Assembly (NCBI RefSeq): GCF_016125575.1
Contig: NZ_WGLM01000006.1
Coordinates: forward strand, 186,001-250,000
Length of the DNA: 64,000 bases
From: Limimaricola sp.
GTDB taxonomy: Bacteria; Pseudomonadota; Alphaproteobacteria; Rhodobacterales; Rhodobacteraceae
Direction: 5' to 3'
The position numbers and the translations under genes are program-made. Shown one piece after another: positions 18,396 through 26,423 of the stretch; the first letter of the stretch is position 1, and each line of letters opens with the position of its first letter. The notes under the pieces are model-generated. The model searched no databases. It was given only the letters and a program-made list of their open reading frames with translations, and was not told the DNA's origin.

Positions 18396-18905
18396 CTATC
18401 GCGTGGCTTGCATCGGAAGGATCAGGCCCCAGCGGGTGTCTTGCGGCGGCCCGAACACCTTAAAGCCCACCTTGCGATAGGCTGCGATCGCCCGGCCGTT
18501 ATCGGGGTGCGGATCAGTGGCGACGACCGGCGCGCCGGCCTCAAACAACGCCCAGAGGCGGGCCGCGATGAAGGCGGTTCCATGGCCATGGCCGATCATC
18601 TCGGCCTCGCCGATAAACTGGTCGATACCGCGAGAACCCGGCGGCAGTTGCGCGAAGTGATGCTCGTCCCAGCCGTGAACCGTGTAGTCCTGCATGAACG
18701 CAAAGGAGCGGCCCCCGGTTTCGACAATCCACCGGGCCACGCGCGGGTCGGCAAGGTCGTCGGCGTCATAGGGCGTGGCCGCATCCCACCACGCGCGCAC
18801 ATGCGGCTGGCCCTGCCACGCCGCAATCATCGGCAGATCTCGCACACTGGCCCTGCGGAAGCGATACCGCCCTGTCACCGGCCCGCCCGAGGATCCTGTC
18901 GGCAT
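18396..18905 (-). CDS. AAC(6')-like GNAT acetyltransferase
   Basis: 169 residues resembling aminoglycoside 6'-N-acetyltransferases of the AAC(6')-Ib group and IucB-like siderophore acetylases. Diagnostic stretches are GSRGIDQFIGEAEMIGHGHG (acetyl-CoA loop), VVATDPHPDNGRAIAAYRKV, and WWDAATPYDADDLAD with the HVRAWW entry. AAC(6')-Ib has matching GIDQ...GxGxG and TDPxPxNxRAIxxYxKAGF elements. Chromosomal relatives of this type often do not confer resistance; the natural substrate is unknown. It starts 5 bp after the dapD stop, so it is almost certainly co-transcribed with dapD. Confidence 0.82.
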   Translation of the reverse strand: MPTGSSGGPVTGRYRFRRASVRDLPMIAAWQGQPHVRAWWDAATPYDADDLADPRVARWIVETGGRSFAFMQDYTVHGWDEHHFAQLPPGSRGIDQFIGEAEMIGHGHGTAFIAARLWALFEAGAPVVATDPHPDNGRAIAAYRKVGFKVFGPPQDTRWGLILPMQATR

Positions 18906-18910
18906 TCAGC

Positions 18911-19738
18911 CTAGTCGCGCAGCAACTCGTTGATGCCGGTCTTGGCCCGCGTCTGGGCGTCCACCCGCTTCACGATCACCGCACAGTAAAGGTTCACGCC
19001 GCCCTTGGAGGGCATCGACCCGGCCACGACGACCGAGTAGGGCGGCACCTCGCCATACATCACTTCGCCGGTCTCGCGGTCGACGATCTTGGTCGACTTG
19101 CCAATGAAGACGCCCATCCCCAGCACCGATCCCTCGCGCACGATGCAGCCCTCGACCACCTCGGACCGCGCGCCGATGAAGCAGTTGTCCTCGATGATCG
19201 TCGGGCCGGCCTGCATCGGTTCCAGCACGCCGCCGATGCCGACGCCGCCCGACAGGTGCACATGCTTGCCGATCTGCGCGCAGCTTCCCACCGTCGCCCA
19301 GCCGTCCACCATCGTACCTTCGTCGACATAGGCGCCGATATTCACGAAGGACGGCATCAGAACCACGTTCTTTCCGATGAAGGCCGAGCGGCGCACAATG
19401 GACCCCGGCACCGCGCGAAAGCCCGCCGCGCGCCACTGGTTGTCGCCCCAGCCCGCGAATTTCGACGGCACCTTGTCCCACCATGTCGTGCCGCCATTGC
19501 CCCCGGGGATCGCTTCCATGTCATTGAGGCGGAACGACAGCAGTACGGCCTTCTTGGCCCACTGGTTGACGTGCCAGCGCCCGTCGGCCTGTTTCTCGGC
19601 CACCCGCAGGTGGCCGCTGTCCAGCGCCGCCAGCGTATCCTCGATCGCCTCGCGCACTTCGCCGGTGGTGGCGGGGCTGATGCCGTCGCGGGCCTCCCAG
19701 GCAGCTTCGATGGCGGTCTCAAGCGCGGCGTTGGACAT
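18911..19738 (-). CDS. dapD: 2,3,4,5-tetrahydropyridine-2,6-dicarboxylate N-succinyltransferase
   Basis: 275 residues. It succinylates tetrahydrodipicolinate with succinyl-CoA, the committed step of the succinylase lysine/DAP pathway; dapE acts two steps later. The left-handed beta-helix of hexapeptide repeats runs from about 110 to 235 ([40 protein letters not shown]). The ATG at 19738 has GGAG eight bases upstream; a GTG three codons earlier is less likely. It is divergent from the LOG gene with 92 bp between. A TATAG at 19781-19786 could serve promoters in both directions, but this is weak. Confidence 0.95.
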   Translation of the reverse strand: MSNAALETAIEAAWEARDGISPATTGEVREAIEDTLAALDSGHLRVAEKQADGRWHVNQWAKKAVLLSFRLNDMEAIPGGNGGTTWWDKVPSKFAGWGDNQWRAAGFRAVPGSIVRRSAFIGKNVVLMPSFVNIGAYVDEGTMVDGWATVGSCAQIGKHVHLSGGVGIGGVLEPMQAGPTIIEDNCFIGARSEVVEGCIVREGSVLGMGVFIGKSTKIVDRETGEVMYGEVPPYSVVVAGSMPSKGGVNLYCAVIVKRVDAQTRAKTGINELLRD

Positions 19739-19830
19739 CGGGTTCACTCCGGTTTGTCTGTCAATGACGGGTTGCGCGGGCTATAGACCGGTTCCGGCCC
19801 CTTAGGCAATCGACGAGGACATACCGCGCC

Positions 19831-20679
19831 ATGCAGGACGAAACCCGCCGCCACCCGTTCCGTGACAGCCTGATGGACCGGCGCACCGCGGGACAGGTGC
19901 CCGACACGCCGCAGACGCGCTCGCCCACCTATCGCCTGGCCTTTGCCGATGACGATTTCCTGCTGCGCGAGGACCTGCGGCCCGTGCGCCTGCAACTGGA
20001 ACTGCTGAAGGCGGAAACGGCGCTGAATGCGGCCGGCATCACCTCGACCATCGTGCTTTTCGGGGGCGCGCGCATTCCCGCGCCCGAACACAGCGCCAGC
20101 GCCCGCACCCCGATGCTGGCCGAGCTGTCGCGCTATTATGACGAGGCGCGCGCCTTTGCCCGCGCGATGACAGAACGCTCGCTCGCTGCCGGCGGGACGG
20201 ATGACGTGATCGTCACGGGCGGCGGCCCCGGCGTGATGGAGGCGGGGAACCGGGGAGCCTCCGAGGCGGGGGGCCGCTCGATCGGCCTCAACATCGTGCT
20301 GCCGCACGAACAGGCGCCCAACCCCTACGTCACGCCGGAACTGGCGTTCAACTTTCACTATTTCGCCATCCGCAAGATGCATTTCCTGATGCGTGCGCGG
20401 GCGATCTGCATCTTTCCCGGCGGCTTTGGCACGTTGGACGAGATGTTCGAGGCATTGACGCTGATCCAGACCGGCAGGATGGCGCAGGTGCCGTTCCTGC
20501 TGTTCGGCCGGGCCTTCTGGGACAAGCTGATAAACTGGCACGCACTGGTCGAGGCGGGCACGATCTCGGCCCAGGACCTGACGCTGTTTCGTTATGTCGA
20601 GACGGCGGACGAGGCGCTGGCCGCCATCGAGGACTGGCCCGAGGCGGGCCGCAAGCGCGACGCGATCCCCGACCGCTGA
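19831..20679 (+). CDS. LOG family protein (TIGR00730-type Rossmann fold)
   Basis: 282 residues, longer than the roughly 190 of minimal LOG proteins because of an N-terminal extension of about 65 residues. The signature is complete: TGGGPGVMEAGNRGA (129-143) and PGGFGTLDE (196-204). LOG enzymes hydrolyse nucleoside 5'-monophosphates to base and ribose 5-phosphate; plant members activate cytokinins, and many bacterial ones act in nucleotide turnover. No signal peptide, so cytoplasmic. Divergent from dapD. Real substrate cannot be told from the sequence. Confidence 0.87.
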   Translation: MQDETRRHPFRDSLMDRRTAGQVPDTPQTRSPTYRLAFADDDFLLREDLRPVRLQLELLKAETALNAAGITSTIVLFGGARIPAPEHSASARTPMLAELSRYYDEARAFARAMTERSLAAGGTDDVIVTGGGPGVMEAGNRGASEAGGRSIGLNIVLPHEQAPNPYVTPELAFNFHYFAIRKMHFLMRARAICIFPGGFGTLDEMFEALTLIQTGRMAQVPFLLFGRAFWDKLINWHALVEAGTISAQDLTLFRYVETADEALAAIEDWPEAGRKRDAIPDR

Positions 20680-20740
20680 GGGTGGCAACACGGCAGATCG
20701 CCCCTATGTGGACGACCGAGACAATCGAAAAGAGGCCAAG

Positions 20741-21613
20741 ATGAGCGATACTTATACCCCCCCCAAAGTCTGGACCTGGGACAAGGAAAACGGCGGCACA
20801 TGGGGCAAGCTGAACCGCCCCATCGCCGGGGCCACCCATGATGCCAAGCTGCCCGTGGGCAAGCACCCGCTACAGCTTTACTCACTGGCCACGCCCAACG
20901 GCGTGAAGGTCACGATCATGCTGGAAGAGCTTCTGGCGCTGGGCCACAAGGGCGCGGAATACGACGCCTGGCTAATCAAAATCAGCGACGGCGACCAGTT
21001 CGGCAGTGGCTTTGTCGAGGTGAACCCCAACTCGAAGATCCCGGCGCTGATGGATCATTCCACCACGCCGCCGACGCGCATCTTCGAATCAGGCGCGATC
21101 CTGCTTTACCTCGCCGAGAAGTTCGGCGCGCTGATGCCGAAAGATCCCGCGCTGAAGCCCGAAATGCTGTCCTGGCTGATGTGGCAGATGGGCAGCGCGC
21201 CCTATCTTGGCGGCGGTTTCGGCCATTTCTACGCCTATGCGCCGGAAAAGTGGGAATACCCAATCAACCGCTACACGATGGAGGTGAAGCGGCAACTGGA
21301 CGTACTGGACCGCAACCTGGCCGAGCGCACCTACATGACCGGAGAGGACTATACGATTGCCGATATCGCGATCTGGGCGTGGTACGGCGCACTGGCGTTG
21401 GGCCGGCAATATGGCGCGGCCGAGTTCCTTGATGTCGCGTCATACAAGAACGTCCAGCGCTGGGCGCAGATGATCGACGCGCGCCCGGCGGTGATCCGGG
21501 GCCGGATGGTCAACAAGACCTGGGGTGAGCCGCACGAGCAGTTGCCCGAGCGGCACGACGCCAGCGATTTCGAGACCAAGGCGGCATCCAGATTGGAAGA
21601 TGCCTCGTCTTGA
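20741..21613 (+). CDS. yghU: YghU-type glutathione S-transferase / disulfide-bond oxidoreductase
   Basis: 290 residues from the ATG at 20741, with AGAGG at 20731-20735. It has the YghU/YfcG architecture: an N-terminal extension (about 1-45), a thioredoxin-fold GST domain with LYSLATPNGVKVTIMLEE, NPNSKIPAL and FESGAILLYLAEKF, and an alpha-helical C-terminal domain (about 135-270) with YTIADIAIWAWYG. E. coli YghU reduces disulfides using two bound glutathiones. The gene is 61 bp downstream of the LOG gene and ends before a strong hairpin. Confidence 0.9.
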   Translation: MSDTYTPPKVWTWDKENGGTWGKLNRPIAGATHDAKLPVGKHPLQLYSLATPNGVKVTIMLEELLALGHKGAEYDAWLIKISDGDQFGSGFVEVNPNSKIPALMDHSTTPPTRIFESGAILLYLAEKFGALMPKDPALKPEMLSWLMWQMGSAPYLGGGFGHFYAYAPEKWEYPINRYTMEVKRQLDVLDRNLAERTYMTGEDYTIADIAIWAWYGALALGRQYGAAEFLDVASYKNVQRWAQMIDARPAVIRGRMVNKTWGEPHEQLPERHDASDFETKAASRLEDASS

Positions 21614-21620
21614 ACAATGA

Positions 21621-21662
21621 CGGGCGGCCCCTGCAACGGGGCTGCCCGGCTTGGCCCGTTTC
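21621..21662 (+). terminator. hairpin terminator between yghU and the sugar locus
   Basis: An 11-bp stem CGGGCGGCCCC / GGGGCTGCCCG with one G-U pair (21621-21631 and 21638-21648) and loop TGCAAC starts 8 bp after the yghU stop. It is followed by CTTGGCCCGTTTC, only moderately T-rich. It lies between two convergent genes and may act in both directions. Confidence 0.6.
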
Positions 21663-21667
21663 AGGCG

Positions 21668-22789
21668 CTAGCGCGCCACCCAGGCACCATCGGCCTTGCT
21701 CGACCGGATACAGGCGTCGATGAACCACATCCCGTCCAGCCCCGCCTCGATTCCCGGCAACAGCGCCCGGTCGCCGTGGCCCCCGATCAGGTCGGCGGCG
21801 TCGGCATAGATGTTGGCGAAGCCTTCAAGATAGCCCTCGGGGTGGCCGGGCGGGATGCGCGTCCATTGCCCAGCGCCACCGCCAAGGCCCGCGCCGCCGC
21901 GGGTGACGATCTTCTTTGGCTCACCTACACGGGCCAAGGTCATGACGTTGGGGTTTTCCTGCCCCCATTCCAGCCCGCCCTTGTCGCCATAGATGCGCAG
22001 GCGCAGTCCGTTCTCGTTGCCGACGGCGACCTGGCTGGCCCAAAGCATCCCGCGCGCACCGCCTTCCATCCGCAGCATGATATGCGCGTTGTCGTCCACG
22101 CGCCGGCCGGGGCCGAAACTTTGCAGATCGGCGGCCAACGCCTCGGCCCGCAGGCCAGTGACGAAGGACAACAGGTTGAAGGCATGGGTGCCGATATCGC
22201 CAATCGCACCGCCCCCGCCCGAGCGTGCCGGATCGGTGCGCCATTCGGCCTGCTTGTTTCCCGTCTCTTCCACCGCCTCGGTCAACCAGTCCTGCGCATA
22301 TTCGGCCTGCACCACGCGGATCGTCCCAAGTTCCCCCGCCGCGACCATCGCGCGGGCCTGCCGGATCAGCGGATAGCCGGTGTAGTTGTGCGTCAGAACG
22401 AAGGGCACCTTGGCCGCCTTCACGGCCTTGGCAATCTCGGTCGCTTCGTCTTGCGTCGCGCAAAGCGGCTTGTCGCAAATCACCGCGATCCCGGCCTTCA
22501 GAAAGGCGATGACAGGAGCCGCGTGAACGTGGTTCGGCGTCACGATCGCCACCGCGTCGATCCCGTCGGACCGGGCCGCCTCGATCTCCGCCATCTTGGC
22601 GTAATCGCCATACGAACGGTCGGGCGCGATACCCAGATCCGAGGCCGAGGCCATCGCACGTTCCAGATCGGACGACAGTGCGCCAGCCACCAGCTCCCAG
22701 CGGTCGTCGATACGCGCGGCAATGCGATGCACCGCACCGATGAACGCGCCTTGTCCGCCGCCCACCATTCCAAGTCTCAGTCGTGTCAC
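21668..22789 (-). CDS. Gfo/Idh/MocA family oxidoreductase (left arm of sugar locus)
   Basis: 373 residues. The N-terminal Rossmann domain begins LRLGMVGGGQGAFIG and binds NAD(P). Catalytic features are DKP at 106-108 (variant of the usual EKP, Lys107) and the GGGGAIGDIGTHAFNLL segment (about 192-208) that supplies the later active-site Asp/His. These enzymes oxidise or reduce sugars or inositols, often at C3 of glycosides. It overlaps the upstream TIM-barrel gene by 4 bp. Gene order is lacI, TIM barrel, dehydrogenase, opposite the ABC operon. Substrate is probably the imported sugar, which is inference. Confidence 0.88.
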   Translation of the reverse strand: MTRLRLGMVGGGQGAFIGAVHRIAARIDDRWELVAGALSSDLERAMASASDLGIAPDRSYGDYAKMAEIEAARSDGIDAVAIVTPNHVHAAPVIAFLKAGIAVICDKPLCATQDEATEIAKAVKAAKVPFVLTHNYTGYPLIRQARAMVAAGELGTIRVVQAEYAQDWLTEAVEETGNKQAEWRTDPARSGGGGAIGDIGTHAFNLLSFVTGLRAEALAADLQSFGPGRRVDDNAHIMLRMEGGARGMLWASQVAVGNENGLRLRIYGDKGGLEWGQENPNVMTLARVGEPKKIVTRGGAGLGGGAGQWTRIPPGHPEGYLEGFANIYADAADLIGGHGDRALLPGIEAGLDGMWFIDACIRSSKADGAWVAR

Positions 22790-23841
22790 AGGCCCAGCAT
22801 CCTATTGATCGTGGCGTCATCGCGCGTGCCGGCTGCGAAATCGTCAAACGCCTTGCCCGTCACCTCGATCAGGTGACGCGCGATGAAGGGCGCGCCCTCG
22901 GCCGCGCCCTGCTCGGGCGACTTGATGCAGCATTCCCATTCCAGCACCGCCCAACTGTCATAACCATATTGGGTGAGCTTGGAAAATATCCCCGGAAAAT
23001 CAACCTGACCGTCGCCCAGACTGCGGAAACGCCCGGCGCGGCTGATCCAAGGCTGATAGCCCGAATAGACACCTTGCCGCCCGTCCGGATTGAACTCGGC
23101 ATCCTTGACGTGGAAGGCGTTGATCCGCTCGTGGTAGATGTCGATGAAGGCAAGATAATCAAGCTGTTGCAGCACGAAGTGGCTGGGATCGTAGTTGATC
23201 ATCGCCGCGGCGTGGCCCTTGCAGGCGTCAAGGAACATCTCGAACGTCGCGCCATCGAACACGTCCTCGCCGGGATGGATCTCGTAGCCGATGCTGACGC
23301 CGTTCTCGGCGTAATGATCAAGGATCGGCACCCAGCGGCGGGCAAGCTCGGCAAAGGTTTCCTCGATCAGGCCGGCGGGACGGCCGGGCCAAGGGTAAAG
23401 GAACGGAAAGGCAAGGCTGCCGGTGAAACTGACCGAGGTGCTCAGGCCCAACCGGCGCGAGGCGACGGCGGCCTTCTTCACCTGGTCCACGGCCCAGGCC
23501 TGCCGCGCGGCGGGATTGCCGCGCATCGCCTCGGGCGCGAAGGCATCGAAGGCGAGGTCATAGGCGGGGTTCACCGCCACCAGTTGGCCCTGCAGGTGGG
23601 TCGAAAGCTCGGTAATCTCCACTCCTGCATCGGCGCAGATCCCCTTCACCTCGTCGCAATAGGTCTGGCTTTCGGCAGCCTTGTCGAGGTCGAAGAGCCG
23701 CCCGTCGAAGGTGGGGATCTGCACCCCCTTGTAGCCGAGCCCGGCAGCCCAGCCGACAATGTCGGCCAGCGAGTTGAACGGGGCTGCATCGCCCGCAAAC
23801 TGTGCCAGAAACAGCGCCGGCCCCTTGATCTGTGATGTCAT
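22786..23841 (-). CDS. TIM-barrel sugar isomerase/epimerase-like protein (long form)
   Basis: 351 residues of the xylose-isomerase-like AP_endonuc_2 superfamily, longer than the common 250-280. Likely divalent-metal ligands are Glu187 (YEIHPGE), Asp218 (NYDPSHF), His244 (AFHVKDAEF) and Glu301/303 (AVLEWECC). The segment RAGRFRSLGDGQVDFPGIF is highly characteristic of members paired with Gfo/Idh/MocA enzymes. Relatives include isomerases, epimerases and 3-keto-glycoside eliminases or hydratases, so the chemistry cannot be fixed from sequence. It overlaps its neighbours by 4 bp on both sides, so it is translated as part of a lacI-TIM-dehydrogenase unit. Confidence 0.85.
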   Translation of the reverse strand: MTSQIKGPALFLAQFAGDAAPFNSLADIVGWAAGLGYKGVQIPTFDGRLFDLDKAAESQTYCDEVKGICADAGVEITELSTHLQGQLVAVNPAYDLAFDAFAPEAMRGNPAARQAWAVDQVKKAAVASRRLGLSTSVSFTGSLAFPFLYPWPGRPAGLIEETFAELARRWVPILDHYAENGVSIGYEIHPGEDVFDGATFEMFLDACKGHAAAMINYDPSHFVLQQLDYLAFIDIYHERINAFHVKDAEFNPDGRQGVYSGYQPWISRAGRFRSLGDGQVDFPGIFSKLTQYGYDSWAVLEWECCIKSPEQGAAEGAPFIARHLIEVTGKAFDDFAAGTRDDATINRMLGL

Positions 23842-24902
23842 ACGTCCTGCCTTTCGTTCGTGTCGTCGTCCTGCAGCACTTCCAGCCCCTGCATCGGCGG
23901 CAATTCGGGATTGCGCACGGCCTGCATCACCGCGCGGGCCAGAAACTCACCGGCGCGGGCTACGTCCTCGCGCACGGCAATGATGCCCGGTCGGAAGAGG
24001 TTGAGAAAGGGGATCGCCTCCTTGGCGAAGACGTCGATATCGTCTGCCACGACACGGCCGCGCGATTCCAGCGCGGCTACGGCCGCCATCGTCGCTGCGG
24101 TACTCGAGCAGATCAGCCCGTCGATCGCCGGCTCCGTCGTCAGTGCGGCGGCCACGGCACTGCGCACCTCGTCGCTGCTGCTGTCGCTGGTTGCACCCTC
24201 CAGAATCCGCACAGACAGGCCTTGGGCCGCGGCCTCTGCCATCACCCCATCACGAATGTTCTGCGCATAATTCTGCGCCATCGGCGGCGCGACAACCAAA
24301 AGCCGGCGCCGCCCACGTGCCGCCAGTCGCCGCACGCCGTGACGGCCGAAGACGATATTGTCGTAGTCGAAATACGGGTGCTGGTCCGCCCAGATGTCGC
24401 GCCCGTGCGTGGCAAATGGAAAGCCCCGGGCCATCAGGAAGTCCACGCGCGGATCCTCGGGCTGGGTCTGGTTGAAGATGATTCCGTCCGCCGACGCCGA
24501 TTCGACGATGTAGCGGATCGGCTTCATCGGGTCGTCGCTTGGAAAGAACGGCGTCACGATCATGTGGAACTGGGTCGACTGGAACTGCCCCGCGATGGCC
24601 GAGATCAGCCGTGCCGTGTGGTTCATCATGTCATGCTCGGTCGACAGGACAAGGCTGATCACATTGGTCCGTCCGGTGCGCAGGCGGACACCGGCCCGAT
24701 TCGGCACATAGCCGATCTCGGTCGCGATCCGGCGCACCAGTTTCTTTGTGTCTGCACCGATGTCGGGCGCGTCAGACAGCGCGCGACTGACGGTAGGCAC
24801 GGCCAGCCCACTCATCTTCGCGATGGTCTTCAACGTGGGCTTCGTGCTGGCGCGCGCTGCCCCGGCCTTCCTGCGGCCCAGGATCGGGTCACGCTGCGTC
24901 AT
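23838..24902 (-). CDS. LacI family transcriptional regulator
   Basis: 354 residues. The helix-turn-helix and hinge lie at about 23-77 (TLKTIAKMSGLAVPTVSRAL ... ATEIGYVPNRAGVRLRTG), after a basic 20-residue N-terminal extension. The rest is a periplasmic-binding-protein-like effector domain. It is the first gene of the left arm and faces the ABC operon across 151 bp that contain two palindromic sites with central CG, as LacI proteins prefer. So it likely represses both arms and is relieved by a sugar ligand. The ATG at 24902 has GAGAGGGG upstream. The effector is unknown. Confidence 0.92.
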   Translation of the reverse strand: MTQRDPILGRRKAGAARASTKPTLKTIAKMSGLAVPTVSRALSDAPDIGADTKKLVRRIATEIGYVPNRAGVRLRTGRTNVISLVLSTEHDMMNHTARLISAIAGQFQSTQFHMIVTPFFPSDDPMKPIRYIVESASADGIIFNQTQPEDPRVDFLMARGFPFATHGRDIWADQHPYFDYDNIVFGRHGVRRLAARGRRRLLVVAPPMAQNYAQNIRDGVMAEAAAQGLSVRILEGATSDSSSDEVRSAVAAALTTEPAIDGLICSSTAATMAAVAALESRGRVVADDIDVFAKEAIPFLNLFRPGIIAVREDVARAGEFLARAVMQAVRNPELPPMQGLEVLQDDDTNERQDV

Positions 24903-24987
24903 GCCGCCCCTCTCATGGTGTCTTCCTCCCCCGGCGGTGGCCTGCTGAAAGCACCGCCACCCGACCCAAAGGGTGATTCAAAAATAG

Positions 24988-25015
24988 TTGCAAGGTCAAT
25001 CTAAATCGATATAGG
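24988..25015 (+). promoter_or_regulatory. putative sigma-70 promoter of the ABC/GH2 operon
   Basis: TTGCAA at 24988-24993 and TATAGG at 25010-25015, separated by 16 bp, in an AT-rich island unlike its surroundings. The -10 overlaps the first LacI-type operator. The GTG start of the solute-binding protein gene is at 25054, preceded by GGGAGGAG (25040-25047). Confidence 0.5.
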
Positions 25016-25034
25016 ACTTTCTATAACGATTTAG
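25001..25034. promoter_or_regulatory. tandem LacI-type operators
   Basis: Site 1 CTAAATCGATATAG (25001-25014) and site 2 CTATAACGATTTAG (25021-25034) are pseudo-palindromes with central CG, centres 20 bp apart (two helical turns). Seen together they also form a 15-bp inverted repeat, TCTAAATCGATATAG against CTATAACGATTTAG+A, with a single mismatch and a 6-bp spacer. Location over the -10 and probable start of the ABC operon, next to a lacI gene, makes repression by that protein the natural reading. Confidence 0.72.
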
Positions 25035-25053
25035 AACCAGGGAGGAGAAAATC

Positions 25054-26301
25054 GTGAAACTAACAACCATGCTGCTGGCTTCGGCGGCGCTGGGCTTTGC
25101 CGGAGCGGCCCACGCGACCGACCTTGAGGTCATCCACTGGTGGACGTCGAAAGGCGAATCCCGCGCGGTGGCAGAGTTCGCGAAAGCGTTCGACAATGAC
25201 GGTCAGGGCGATCACTGGATCGACAGCGCCATCGCCGGCGGCGACGTTGCCCGCCAGACCATCATGCAGCGCATCCTTGGTGGCGACCCTCCGGGCGCGG
25301 CGCAGTTCAACCCCGGCCGCCAGTATGAAGAGCTGATCAAGAACGGCCAATTGCTGCAACTGGACGACGTGGCTGCGGCCGGTCACTGGGCCGACGTCAT
25401 CCGCCCTGCCAAGATCCAGAGCGCCTGCCTTGTCGATGGCCATTGGTACTGCGTGCCGGTGAACATCCACTCGTGGGACTGGGCGTGGTATTCCTATGCG
25501 CCGTTCAAGGCTGCCGGCCTGCCGAACCCCACCAACTTTGACGAGTTCGTGGCTGACGCCCCGGCGCTGAAAGCGGCGGGCTTCATTCCCTTCGCCATCG
25601 GTGGCGACGGTGGCGGCTGGCAGATCTCCGGCGCCTTTGACCAGATCCTTCTGGCCGCGCTTGGCATCGAAACTCGCGACAAGATGTACCGCGACAAGGA
25701 CACCACGATTGCCGCCAGCCCCGAAATGCTGAAAGCCCTGACCAACTTCAAGGCGCTCAAGCAATTCGCGGATGATGGCTATGCCAACCGCAACTGGAAC
25801 GACACCACCAACATGGTGATCACCGGCAAGGCGGCGCTGCAGATCATGGGCGACTGGGCCCGTGGCGAATTCGCAGCGGCCGGCATGACCGGTGTGAAAG
25901 ACTACGGCTGCATGATCGGCCTGAACGAAGACAGCCCGATCGTGACCACCGACGGCGACGTCATCGTGTTCCCGAAACAGTCCGACCCGGCCGCTGAAGC
26001 TGCGCAAAAACGCCTTGCCGCGCTGCTGATCAGCCCCGCGGTGCAGGTTGCCTTCAACAACGCCAAAGGCTCGATGCCGGTGCGTGGCGACGTCGACATG
26101 TCGACCGCCGACCCGTGCATGCAGAAGGCGCTGATGGCGGTCGAGCACCCCGATCAGATCGCCGACTCGCCCGGTCGCTTCATCACGGCCGACACCTCCA
26201 ACGCCCTCGGCGCGCTGGTGTCCCAGTTCTGGTCGGACGACAACATGACGGCCGAGCAAGCCCAGGCCAAATGGGTCGAGATCATCAAGAACGCGAGCTA
26301 A
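25054..26301 (+). CDS. sugar ABC transporter substrate-binding protein (CUT1, family 1)
   Basis: 415 residues starting at GTG 25054 behind a strong GGGAGGAG. A cleavable signal peptide (MKLTTMLLASAALGFAGAAHA) exports it. The mature start DLEVIHWWTSKGESRAVAEF and later motifs (NPGRQYEELIKNGQLLQLDD, GKAALQIMGDWARGEF) are typical of bacterial carbohydrate-binding proteins, in particular the glucose/mannose-type group. Four Cys residues (in SACLVDGHWYC, YGCM and DPCM) may form disulfides. It is the first gene of a long operon and is followed by a strong hairpin, which would leave it more highly expressed than the permeases. Confidence 0.9.
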   Translation: MKLTTMLLASAALGFAGAAHATDLEVIHWWTSKGESRAVAEFAKAFDNDGQGDHWIDSAIAGGDVARQTIMQRILGGDPPGAAQFNPGRQYEELIKNGQLLQLDDVAAAGHWADVIRPAKIQSACLVDGHWYCVPVNIHSWDWAWYSYAPFKAAGLPNPTNFDEFVADAPALKAAGFIPFAIGGDGGGWQISGAFDQILLAALGIETRDKMYRDKDTTIAASPEMLKALTNFKALKQFADDGYANRNWNDTTNMVITGKAALQIMGDWARGEFAAAGMTGVKDYGCMIGLNEDSPIVTTDGDVIVFPKQSDPAAEAAQKRLAALLISPAVQVAFNNAKGSMPVRGDVDMSTADPCMQKALMAVEHPDQIADSPGRFITADTSNALGALVSQFWSDDNMTAEQAQAKWVEIIKNAS

Positions 26302-26320
26302 TGATCGCGTCATGAAAAAG

Positions 26321-26360
26321 AAGGGGCGCCGCCCGTGCAAGCCGGCGCCCCTTCGTTTTT
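26321..26360 (+). terminator. intra-operon terminator/attenuator after the binding-protein gene
   Basis: A perfect 11-bp stem AAGGGGCGCCG / CGGCGCCCCTT (26321-26331 and 26343-26353) with an 11-base loop, followed by CGTTTTT. It is a classic intrinsic terminator 19 bp after the binding-protein stop and 64 bp before the first permease. It probably lowers downstream transcription or protects the 5' message. Confidence 0.85.
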
Positions 26361-26423
26361 CGATACCATCGCCTGAAGGGGCCGCGCCGGGGCGCGTCGG
26401 CTTCGAGGCAAGGGGGGCAGGAC

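Noticed and set aside
18396-18905. Calling the AAC(6')-like gene an acquired resistance gene
   Set aside because: No mobile element or integron site is near, base composition matches the neighbours, and it follows dapD by 5 bp, which points to a resident gene.
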